From an uncultured Arcobacter sp. (GTDB taxonomy: Bacteria > Campylobacterota > Campylobacteria > Campylobacterales > Arcobacteraceae), in NCBI GenBank assembly GCA_913062735.1, contig CAJXWI010000034.1:1-10962 (forward strand): 10,962 bases of DNA. Reading direction: 5' to 3'. The position numbers were made by a program, and so were the translations under genes. The notes beneath the pieces were generated by a model. The model was not told the origin of the DNA and made no database searches. It was given only the letters and a program-made list of their open reading frames with translations. Positions 1 to 5,617 of the stretch are shown piece after piece (the stretch's first letter is position 1; the number at the start of each line of letters is the position of its first letter).

Positions 1-76
1 TCAATCTTTTACTAAACATGTAGACGCTGATAGGAGCTGTTTTAAGACTGGAGTTCAATTCTCCACATCTCCACCA
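1..76 (+). ncRNA. ssrA: tmRNA (ssrA), 3' end only
   Basis: This is the 3' tail of transfer-messenger RNA, which rescues stalled ribosomes. The sequence reads ACTAAACATGTAGACGC, matching the conserved AAGCATGTAG segment before the tRNA-like domain. It then has a T-arm (stem TGGAG/CTCCA around loop TTCAATT, bases 49-65), the 3' acceptor strand CATCTCC (65-71) and an encoded ACCA ending at 76. The 5' part and the tag-peptide region lie outside the window. A plain tRNA is less likely because no anticodon arm or variable loop fits the upstream 40 bases, whereas the CATGTAG block is typical of tmRNA. The gene is a well-known integration target and an integrase follows 163 bases later. Confidence 0.9.
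38..76 (+). other. Putative attachment site (attL) in the ssrA 3' end
   Basis: Tyrosine integrases of this type usually recombine inside the 3' end of a tRNA or tmRNA gene and restore it on insertion. The T-arm to CCA segment beside the integrase is the natural core. The exact crossover and core length cannot be fixed, because the partner copy (attR) is not in this window. Confidence 0.5.
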
Positions 77-166
77 ATACTTACTACTAAAATAGGAACA
101 AAGACCTATTATATAGGAAACACAATCAAAAGTGTTTGTCTATATTTATACATCCATATACATATC

Positions 167-237
167 TGTACACTATTTACTTGTACAACTAAGTGTACAC
201 CTGTTATAATACTCCTATACTAACATGGAGTTGTACA
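167..237. promoter_or_regulatory. Four TGTACA palindromes around the integrase promoter
   Basis: The palindromic hexamer TGTACA occurs at 167-172, 182-187, 194-199 (inside the 8-bp palindrome GTGTACAC, 193-200) and 232-237. The second and third flank or enter the -35 to -10 spacer and the fourth lies between the ribosome binding site and the start codon. They could be operators for a repressor or arm-type sites for the integrase itself. The binding protein is unknown. Confidence 0.45.
181..210 (+). promoter_or_regulatory. Integrase promoter
   Basis: A perfect TATAAT (205-210) is preceded by TGT, giving an extended -10 element. TTGTAC at 181-186 can serve as a partial -35 with an 18-bp spacer. 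Transcription would start near 217, leaving a leader of about 23 bases before the preferred ATG at 240. Confidence 0.6.
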
Positions 238-239
238 TT

Positions 240-1448
240 ATGGCTATTAATTTACTATCAGATAATAAAATCAAAAATGCAAAACCAAAAGACAAAACAT
301 ACACCATTAATGATGGAGGAGGTATGTCATTAGAAGTTTCACCACAAGGCGGTAGATGGTGGCGATTCAGATACAAGTTCGATGGTAAAGCTAAAAAAGT
401 ATCTCTTGGTACATATCCTGATACTCCATTAAAAGATGCAAGAGAGAAGAGGGATGATGCTAGAAAAGATGTAGCTAAAAAGATTGACCCATTCCCATCA
501 AAGGGAAAAGCTAAGACTTCTAAATCTAAATATGAAACATTTGAAGAGTGGACAGAATATTATCTTGATAAAGTGGCAGATGAAGTAAGTCAAACACATC
601 TTGATAGAAGCGAAAAAGGTTGGAAAAAAGACGTATTCCCAGTAATTGGCATTATGCCCATTAATGAGATTGAGCCTAAACATATTATTCAGATACTTCA
701 TGTGATGAATGAACGAGGAGTGAAAGAATCTGCAAAAAAGATGTTTAGCTCAATTTCCAGAGTTTTTCAAGTTTGTATGGCTAATTATCCTGAAGAGATA
801 CACCGAAATCCAACAAAAGACATTGCACTAAAAGACATACTGGGCAAACGGAAAAAAGCACACTACCCTATCATAACAGATGCAAAAGAGCTCGGTTTAT
901 TACTAGAGGCGATAGATGGGTATAAAGGTCACTTAAGCACTAAATTAGCCCTTAAGATGATTGCTAATGTGTTTGTTCGACCTCACAATATTCGTCACGC
1001 TAGGTGGGAGCAGATAGATTTGGAAGATAAGAGACAATGGGTGATTCCAGCAAGTGAAACGAAAACAAAAAAAGAGTTAATAGTGCCCCTTTCAATTCAA
1101 GCAATTAATATTCTAACAGAAGCTAAAAAAGAGAGTCCAAATACAACTTTAGTTTTCCCATCCCCAAGAGGGAAAGATTCAAAACTTAGTGATGCAGCGT
1201 TAGTTGGTGCATTACGAAGATTAGGTTATACAAAGGATGAGATTGTTGCACATTCGTTTAGAGGTATCTTTTCAACAATAGCACATGAAAAAAACAAGTA
1301 TACACACGAAGTTATTGAAACTCAACTTGCCCACTCAGTTGGAACAGAAGTATCACAAGCATACAATAGAGCCGTTTATTTAGAAGAGCGTACAGAGATG
1401 ATGCAATGGTATTCAGACTTGTTAGAGGGGTATCAAAATGGACATTAA
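240..1448 (+). CDS. int: Site-specific tyrosine recombinase (P4-type integrase)
   Basis: This gene catalyses integration and excision of the island by strand exchange at the ssrA attachment site. The N-terminus (about residues 1-85) is the DUF4102-type arm-binding domain, with the hallmark GGRWWRFRYKFDGKAKKVSLG stretch shortened here to its ends: GGRWW...KVSLGTYP...LKDARE. A core-binding domain follows, then the catalytic domain. With the ATG at 240 as residue 1, the catalytic residues are R252 (NIRHARW), H338 and R341 (HSFRGIFST), H365 (QLAH) and the nucleophile Y375 (AYNRA). The length of 402 residues is normal for the family. The ATG at 240 is preferred over the in-frame ATG at 225 because GGAG (227-230) sits 9 bases before it, while no ribosome binding site precedes 225. 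The stop overlaps the next gene by 11 bases. All key residues are present, so the enzyme is probably active. Confidence 0.95.
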   Translation: MAINLLSDNKIKNAKPKDKTYTINDGGGMSLEVSPQGGRWWRFRYKFDGKAKKVSLGTYPDTPLKDAREKRDDARKDVAKKIDPFPSKGKAKTSKSKYETFEEWTEYYLDKVADEVSQTHLDRSEKGWKKDVFPVIGIMPINEIEPKHIIQILHVMNERGVKESAKKMFSSISRVFQVCMANYPEEIHRNPTKDIALKDILGKRKKAHYPIITDAKELGLLLEAIDGYKGHLSTKLALKMIANVFVRPHNIRHARWEQIDLEDKRQWVIPASETKTKKELIVPLSIQAINILTEAKKESPNTTLVFPSPRGKDSKLSDAALVGALRRLGYTKDEIVAHSFRGIFSTIAHEKNKYTHEVIETQLAHSVGTEVSQAYNRAVYLEERTEMMQWYSDLLEGYQNGH

Positions 1449-1770
1449 ATACATTGAAGAAACTATTGAAAAATTAAAGGATAAAGGTGCCGACTTGATA
1501 GATGACTATGCACACTTTACAGATAGATATAAAAGATATTTGTCTAAATTTAAAAAAGCAAAAGAACTTATTGCACTAAGCAATGATGTCTCACATCTAT
1601 TTCCATTAGAGAATCCAAGAGAATTAATATATAAAGCTTGTAAAGATTTAACAGAAATAGAAAAGAAAGAATTTCTTGCAAAATTTGAACGTACTAAAAT
1701 AGATTTCAATATCATATTCGAATTTGACGATTTAGAAAGATTAGAACAACACATACCTCCCAAGAGCTAG
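1438..1770 (+). CDS. Small protein of unknown function, coupled to the integrase
   Basis: This 110-residue, highly charged protein is rich in Lys, Glu and Asp and looks largely helical. There is no signal peptide, membrane segment or cysteine motif, and I do not recognise its family. Its ATG lies inside the integrase 3' end with a strong ribosome binding site, GAGGGG (1425-1430), 7 bases upstream, so the two genes are probably co-transcribed and translationally coupled. That position fits a small accessory factor for integration or excision, but this is an inference from context only. A terminator hairpin starts within its stop codon. Confidence 0.75.
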   Translation: MDIKYIEETIEKLKDKGADLIDDYAHFTDRYKRYLSKFKKAKELIALSNDVSHLFPLENPRELIYKACKDLTEIEKKEFLAKFERTKIDFNIIFEFDDLERLEQHIPPKS

Positions 1771-1797
1771 CCCTTTTTTTGGGTTAGATTACTTTTT
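1767..1797 (+). terminator. Hairpin terminator after the integrase operon
   Basis: The 7-bp stem CTAGCCC (1767-1773) / GGGTTAG (1781-1787), with one G-T pair, encloses a seven-T loop and is followed by ATTACTTTTTC. The stem includes the stop codon of the upstream gene. The T tract is interrupted, so termination may be partial. The reverse complement carries an A-run loop and no T tract. Confidence 0.65.
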
Positions 1798-1807
1798 CTC
1801 ATTCATC

Positions 1808-1813
1808 TATAAT
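1808..1813 (+). promoter_or_regulatory. Possible -10 element for the alpA-replication operon
   Basis: A perfect TATAAT lies 59 bases before the alpA start, in the only gap between the integrase terminator and alpA. No convincing -35 is visible; weak -35 boxes are common in Campylobacterota. The predicted start near 1820 would place the palindrome at 1836-1849 in the 5' leader. Confidence 0.4.
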
Positions 1814-1835
1814 TATCCTAGCAATTGCATTACTA

Positions 1836-1849
1836 TCTAAGCGCTTAGA
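1836..1849. promoter_or_regulatory. 14-bp perfect palindrome upstream of alpA (candidate operator)
   Basis: TCTAAGCGCTTAGA is a perfect inverted repeat 22 bases before the alpA start codon and 10 bases before its ribosome binding site AAAGG (1859-1863). Its half-site TCTAAGC recurs at 4832-4838 within the iteron region. A dimeric regulator, such as the island's own AlpA or Rep, could bind here, but no direct evidence identifies the protein. Confidence 0.45.
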
Positions 1850-1871
1850 AATCAAAATAAAGGTTTCTAAA

Positions 1872-2081
1872 ATGAACCATAAAAAAATAATGAGAGTGAA
1901 ACACGTCTCAGAATACACAAGTTTGGCAGTTTCTACAATATGGAAATATGTAGCATTAAATCAATTCCCTAAACCACATAAATTAAGTATGAGAGTCACA
2001 GTTTGGGATTCGGAAGAAATTGATATATGGATTGAAAAACAATTATCAGAGAATAATGAAAGAGGTAAATATTTATGTTAG
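1872..2081 (+). CDS. alpA: AlpA-family DNA-binding regulator (excisionase-like)
   Basis: This is a 69-residue AlpA/MerR-like winged helix-turn-helix protein. In P4-like elements such proteins activate integrase or excision and switch the replication genes. Visible hallmarks are the recognition helix region SLAVSTIWKYVALNQFPKP, a wing with MRVTVWD, and the closing helix EEIDIWIEKQL. Length and layout match the family. AAAGG (1859-1863) lies 8 bases before the ATG. It is the first gene of a tightly packed series, and its last codons overlap the next ATG by 7 bases. The 14-bp palindrome just upstream is a possible target for autoregulation. Confidence 0.85.
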   Translation: MNHKKIMRVKHVSEYTSLAVSTIWKYVALNQFPKPHKLSMRVTVWDSEEIDIWIEKQLSENNERGKYLC

Positions 2082-2296
2082 TACTTAGAGCATATATTGA
2101 CGAGACAAACTCTTTTGTTCCAATAAATAAGATTATATCAATAACTAGACATCATAATGAAATCTATATAGTTGACAATAATTCAGTAGAACATATTGTT
2201 AATTGTAGCTACTACAAACAAAAAATGTATAAAAATAAAGAAGATGTACTTGATATGATAATTAAGGAAATGGAATCACTAGGAGCACAATTATGA
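2075..2296 (+). CDS. Small protein of unknown function in the replication operon
   Basis: This 73-residue protein has an alternating hydrophobic N-terminal half that suggests a small beta-barrel or sheet (VPINKIISI, EIYIVDNN, VEHIVNC), followed by a helical tail. I do not recognise the family. GAGG (2061-2064) precedes the ATG. The gene overlaps alpA at its start and the primase-helicase gene at its end (ATGA overlap), so it is clearly part of the same translationally coupled operon. A role in controlling copy number or assisting the helicase is possible but not shown. Confidence 0.7.
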   Translation: MLVLRAYIDETNSFVPINKIISITRHHNEIYIVDNNSVEHIVNCSYYKQKMYKNKEDVLDMIIKEMESLGAQL

Positions 2297-4014
2297 ATAT
2301 AAAATTTAGTGCATGTCCATATAACAAAACTATTGGAAAAAACTATTATAAAAATTTTGCTCCAATGTCTATCACTTCATTACAAGAACTTAGTGAATTG
2401 ATGTACACTCATTCTTTATCAAGTTATTTATACGGAAAAGAAAAAACTTCTACATCAAGTGGTGAAATGGTTGAATATAGAAAAGCCACACGCAATGTTA
2501 TTGGCAAAGGTAATGTTATCTTTATAGATATTGATAATAAAATTAAAATTGAAGATGGAGTTGATGAGAATGGTAAGCCTAAATATAAACAAGTCAAGGC
2601 AATTAATGATGAATATGTGTCATTAGCGCGTCTAACCTCATCATTAAAAAGAATTAATGCGTTAGCAGTTATAACAGAATCAAGAAGTTCAAAATATGAA
2701 TGGAGTAAGTTTCATGTTGCCGTTGTTGTCAATGATACTGGAGAGTTAGAACAATTTACAAAAAGATATTTAGGATTTATTGAGAAATTAAAAATTAATG
2801 CAAAAGGTCTTGACCTCATAATGAAAGTACCAACTCAAAATATGGCTCCAGCTTTTGAAAATAAAGAACGTCCAATAACTGTTTTAGAAGGTCAGCCATT
2901 AGACTTTATTTCACTACAGCCTTCTATTGAGTTTATCACAGAACTAGGTGAATCTAATGATAAGACTTTTGGTGTTCATAAAGACTTAAAAAAAGACTTT
3001 GATGCGCTAATTATAAAGCGTGAAAATCACGGTGATGATATTGAGAAGTTTGAAATAAAATCTCTACTTGATGAAGCTAAAAAAAATGGCTCAAAAGATG
3101 GCAAAATTAGAACACAATGTCATCACGGATATGCACATGATAACAGATATGACTCAGGCTTTTTACGTTTTCATCAAGGTGTAAGTATAATAAAAAGCCA
3201 TTGTTCTGTATGTAATGACTCAGTTGTTGTATGGGAAGAAAATATTACTGATATGTTTGAAGACTTAGGTGAATTACCAGAAGAAGACAAACCAAGAATT
3301 TATGAAAATGAACCAATTACGTTAGATATGCTTTTTGATATTGGAGTAGCTATAAATTATGAAGCTTCAAACCTTGAGCCATTAGATGAAAGAAAATTAA
3401 TATTTGACAAGGGATTACATTTATTTTATGCGCCGTCTGGTTATTTTAAATCATATACTGTTGCATCATTAGTTAAACATATTGATAAAGACAAATTCTA
3501 TTTTGATTTTGAACATAATCCATCAGGATTAAAAGAACATTGTGAGAGTTTAAATATTAATTATATTACACCTCCTAATGATTTAAAGGAGTTAAAAAAA
3601 TTACTTACAACAAAAGCTGACTGTAGCAGTGCATTATTTATTTTTGATAGTTTTGCGCACTTAATTGCAGAAGGCAATAATGATGCAACGGAAACTACTA
3701 ACATAGTAAAACTACTGCGTAAATTAATTGTAGAAATGAAAGCTACTATTATTTTTATTGACCATGCTACAAAACTTGACTACAAAGAATCATACGGTAG
3801 CCCTAAAGATTTTAATTTCAAACTAGAAGGTAATGAGTCAGGTAAAAAGAAACCTTGTGACTTAATGTATAAAGTTCAGCCAATAGATTTTGAATCTCCA
3901 AGTATGGGTGTAAAACTTTTAGTAGATAAGTCAAGAACTACTCATAGGTACAACAGGGAAATCATACTAATTGCAGAAGATGATAAAAAAGATATGTTTG
4001 ATGAAAACCTCTAA
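2293..4014 (+). CDS. Primase-helicase-like replication protein (RepA-type AAA ATPase)
   Basis: This 573-residue protein probably unwinds and primes the island's DNA. Its N-terminal part resembles PrimPol/VirE-N-like domains: FIDIDN at 77-82 gives a D79xD81 metal-site pattern, and WSKFHVAV gives a basic SxxH pattern with H141. A Cys/His cluster follows (C276-H277-H278 and C304-x2-C307), probably binding zinc. The C-terminal ATPase has a variant Walker A at 380-389 (APSGYFKSYT, with K386-S387) and Walker B at 447-452 (ALFIFD, D452), then IIFIDHATK as a sensor-like strand, as in RepA-type hexameric helicases (AAA_25). GGAG (2282-2285) lies 7 bases before the ATG. It overlaps both neighbours. The ATPase call is firm; the primase call is tentative because the catalytic residues are judged by eye. 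Confidence 0.8.
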   Translation: MNIKFSACPYNKTIGKNYYKNFAPMSITSLQELSELMYTHSLSSYLYGKEKTSTSSGEMVEYRKATRNVIGKGNVIFIDIDNKIKIEDGVDENGKPKYKQVKAINDEYVSLARLTSSLKRINALAVITESRSSKYEWSKFHVAVVVNDTGELEQFTKRYLGFIEKLKINAKGLDLIMKVPTQNMAPAFENKERPITVLEGQPLDFISLQPSIEFITELGESNDKTFGVHKDLKKDFDALIIKRENHGDDIEKFEIKSLLDEAKKNGSKDGKIRTQCHHGYAHDNRYDSGFLRFHQGVSIIKSHCSVCNDSVVVWEENITDMFEDLGELPEEDKPRIYENEPITLDMLFDIGVAINYEASNLEPLDERKLIFDKGLHLFYAPSGYFKSYTVASLVKHIDKDKFYFDFEHNPSGLKEHCESLNINYITPPNDLKELKKLLTTKADCSSALFIFDSFAHLIAEGNNDATETTNIVKLLRKLIVEMKATIIFIDHATKLDYKESYGSPKDFNFKLEGNESGKKKPCDLMYKVQPIDFESPSMGVKLLVDKSRTTHRYNREIILIAEDDKKDMFDENL

Positions 4015-4816
4015 AGAGTTTACCTCACCTCAACCACACAAAGTTATTAAAGAAATGAGTTTATTTTTAGGTAAATTTGAAGCTCAACCAAACAATGAGG
4101 GTTGGTCATTTTCTAAAATACTTTCAAGTGGTGTAGGATATATGAAAGTGACATCAATTAAAAAAGTAAATGCACATGATGGAAAAATGTTTGATTTTGC
4201 AATGAGTAATCTTTATGCACAACGACATCATTTATTTAAAGGAAAAATGAAAGATAAATTAAGAACAGTTGATACTACTGAAGCTTATAATCCTATAACT
4301 ATTGATATGCGTGAAATTTTAAAGTTTAGAGGTATGAAAAATCGTACTGAAAATAAAAAAGCAATTCTCAAAAGTTTTAAAAATATGGTTGGTATGACTG
4401 TTGAAATTAACAATAGCAAAACGAATTTAATTTATTCAATATTATCAAGTGTAAAAGTGGACGAAGCAAATCCAAACATTTTACATATCAAAGTTAATGA
4501 CGAAATAAATGAAGCTTTCTATAAAGCTACAATTAGATTTATTAATATTGAAAAGTCGTTACCTTTAAGAAGTGATATTGCCGTAGAATTTACTAAGTTT
4601 TTACAAACTAGAGGTCAAGGGATTAGAGGGAATATTCCAAGTACTCCCAAGGATTTTAAACACAGTGATGCAGTTTACTTTTTACACCTTGAAAAAGTTG
4701 AAGAAAAAGAACAACTTAGAATTATACGTAGAGCTATTAAAGCTGTTGAAAGACAAGGGTATTCAATCTATAGAATGGAACGCTTTAATGGCGAAATAAC
4801 GTGGAGAAAGAGTTAA
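4001..4816 (+). CDS. Putative replication initiator (Rep) protein
   Basis: This protein probably binds the iterons that start one base after its stop codon and opens the origin for the upstream helicase. It is basic, has 271 residues from the ATG at 4001, and ends in a helix-rich segment consistent with a winged helix (SDAVYFLHLEK...LRIIRRAIKAVERQGYSIYRM). The overall plan resembles iteron-binding initiators of the Rep_3/TrfA type, but I see no diagnostic motif, so the call rests mainly on the adjacent iterons and helicase. The reading frame is open further upstream (ATG 3980, TTG 3971). None of these starts has a good ribosome binding site, so translation is likely coupled to the end of the helicase gene, which it overlaps by 14 bases. 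Confidence 0.6.
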   Translation: MKTSKEFTSPQPHKVIKEMSLFLGKFEAQPNNEGWSFSKILSSGVGYMKVTSIKKVNAHDGKMFDFAMSNLYAQRHHLFKGKMKDKLRTVDTTEAYNPITIDMREILKFRGMKNRTENKKAILKSFKNMVGMTVEINNSKTNLIYSILSSVKVDEANPNILHIKVNDEINEAFYKATIRFINIEKSLPLRSDIAVEFTKFLQTRGQGIRGNIPSTPKDFKHSDAVYFLHLEKVEEKEQLRIIRRAIKAVERQGYSIYRMERFNGEITWRKS

Positions 4817-4817
4817 T

Positions 4818-4880
4818 ATACAAAACTTGGTTCTAAGCATACAAAACTCTGTTTTTAATATACAAAACTAGGCGCTAAGA
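4818..4880 (+). repeat. Three 21-bp-phased iterons (putative origin)
   Basis: ATACAAAACT occurs exactly at 4818-4827, 4839-4848 and 4860-4869, that is, at a constant 21-bp step (two helical turns), so all copies face the same side of the DNA. The 11-bp spacers differ, although CTAAG appears in the first (4834-4838 region) and third (4875-4879). The array begins one base after the putative rep stop. This arrangement is typical of Rep-binding iterons in plasmid and satellite origins. Confidence 0.8.
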
Positions 4881-4907
4881 CCCTTGTTAAAGTCCCATAC
4901 AGAAGGG

Positions 4908-4943
4908 CATTTATAATTCTCTTATAACTCTTAGAGTTATTAT
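4908..4943. other. AT-rich segment with 17-bp palindrome (possible unwinding region)
   Basis: Between the iterons and the GC hairpin lies an AT-rich stretch containing TTATAA twice and the inverted repeat ATAACTCTTAGAGTTAT (4924-4940, arms of 8 bases around one T). Position and composition fit the unwinding element of an iteron origin. No DnaA box (TTATNCACA) was found here. Confidence 0.45.
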
Positions 4944-4969
4944 GCCGTTGGTGGTTGCACCACCACGGC
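4944..4969. repeat. GC-rich hairpin next to the iterons
   Basis: GCCGT (4944-4948) pairs with ACGGC (4965-4969), and GGTGGT (4950-4955) pairs with ACCACC (4959-4964), giving 11 bp with one bulged T and a three-base loop. It stands out in the AT-rich surroundings. Neither strand has a T tract after it, so it is not a standard terminator. It may be a single-strand initiation or primase-recognition structure of the origin, or part of the leader of the next gene. Confidence 0.55.
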
Positions 4970-4999
4970 AAATTCAATATAAATACAAAGGAATGAAAC

Positions 5000-5524
5000 A
5001 TGATTTACTACGCCCCCGTATTTAAAGACCCTAACTACATTCATCTTAACAAAAGAGAGCATGATAGAATCAACCCTTATAAGCAACAAGGTATAAGTTA
5101 TTCAGGTACTGGGTTTTGCAATGTATGCGGTAGAGAGTTAAAGTACTTCAAACAGCAGTTATGTCATGTTTGTCGCAATCATTTAATAAGAGGTGAACTT
5201 TTTGGCGAATATGGTGAGCTAGTTGTATTAGAAAGTGATGACCATAGGCAATATGACTATCTTATTAATGATAGCCTTGTGAGTCAGCTTAACTATGCTA
5301 TGGATAGAAAATTCAAATCAAGAACCTACAAAAATAAAACAGCAAAAATGATATGCGTTATGCTGAAGTATTTAGAAGCTAAAGGGAGAATAGAACCTGA
5401 TGTAGCATATAGAAGACTAAGGTATTATGCATTAACAGAAAGAAGAGACAGTCTGCAAAAGACTTTGCAAACTGGAAAGAAACTGTTTGATATTTTATTT
5501 AGGTATTTATATAATAGAAAATAA
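5000..5524 (+). CDS. Zinc-ribbon protein of unknown function
   Basis: This 174-residue basic protein has two CxxC knuckles, C40-x2-C43 and C55-x2-C58, forming a probable four-cysteine zinc ribbon. Its C-terminal third is helical and rich in Lys, Arg and Tyr. I do not recognise the family. Zinc ribbons of this kind often bind nucleic acid, and the gene starts 31 bases after the origin hairpin, so a role in replication or its control is plausible but unproven. AAAGGA (4987-4992) lies 7 bases before the ATG. There is no signal peptide. It may be transcribed from within the origin or by read-through from the replication operon. Confidence 0.75.
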   Translation: MIYYAPVFKDPNYIHLNKREHDRINPYKQQGISYSGTGFCNVCGRELKYFKQQLCHVCRNHLIRGELFGEYGELVVLESDDHRQYDYLINDSLVSQLNYAMDRKFKSRTYKNKTAKMICVMLKYLEAKGRIEPDVAYRRLRYYALTERRDSLQKTLQTGKKLFDILFRYLYNRK

Positions 5525-5581
5525 TTGTCACAAAATAGTGTTTTTCTTAATTTAACCTTAATAAATTTATTACGTTTATGT

Positions 5582-5590
5582 TGATATACT
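5582..5590 (+). promoter_or_regulatory. Extended -10 promoter for the Sel1-repeat gene
   Basis: TGATATACT combines a TGn extension with TATACT (5585-5590), 27 bases before the start codon. No clear -35 is visible. A 14-bp AT palindrome, TAATAAATTTATTA (5559-5572), lies just upstream but is too AT-rich to be significant alone. Confidence 0.45.
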
Positions 5591-5617
5591 TTACTACTTT
5601 TAAAAACTAGGATAGAA

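Noticed and set aside
91..137. Short inverted repeats after ssrA (AATAGG/CCTATT and AAACAC/GTGTTT) as an ssrA terminator
   Set aside because: Stems are only 6 bp, AT-rich, and not followed by a clean T tract; too weak to call, though they may be integrase arm sites.
225..239. Upstream in-frame ATG at 225 as integrase start
   Set aside because: No ribosome binding site precedes it, while GGAG at 227-230 is well placed for the ATG at 240, and MAINLLSD is a usual start for this integrase type.
498..701. 67-codon minus-strand ORF inside the integrase gene
   Set aside because: Antisense to well-conserved integrase codons; Phe/Ile/Lys-rich with no motif.
1506..1763. 85-codon minus-strand ORF opposite the 110-residue gene
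   Set aside because: The plus-strand gene has a strong ribosome binding site and is coupled to int; the minus frame has neither and is Ser/Asn-rich as expected of a shadow.
4818..4880. CRISPR array
   Set aside because: Only three 10-bp repeats with 11-bp spacers and no cas genes; far too short for CRISPR and better explained as iterons.
5559..5572. 14-bp palindrome TAATAAATTTATTA upstream of the Sel1 gene
   Set aside because: Composed only of A and T in AT-rich DNA, so it is easily explained by chance.
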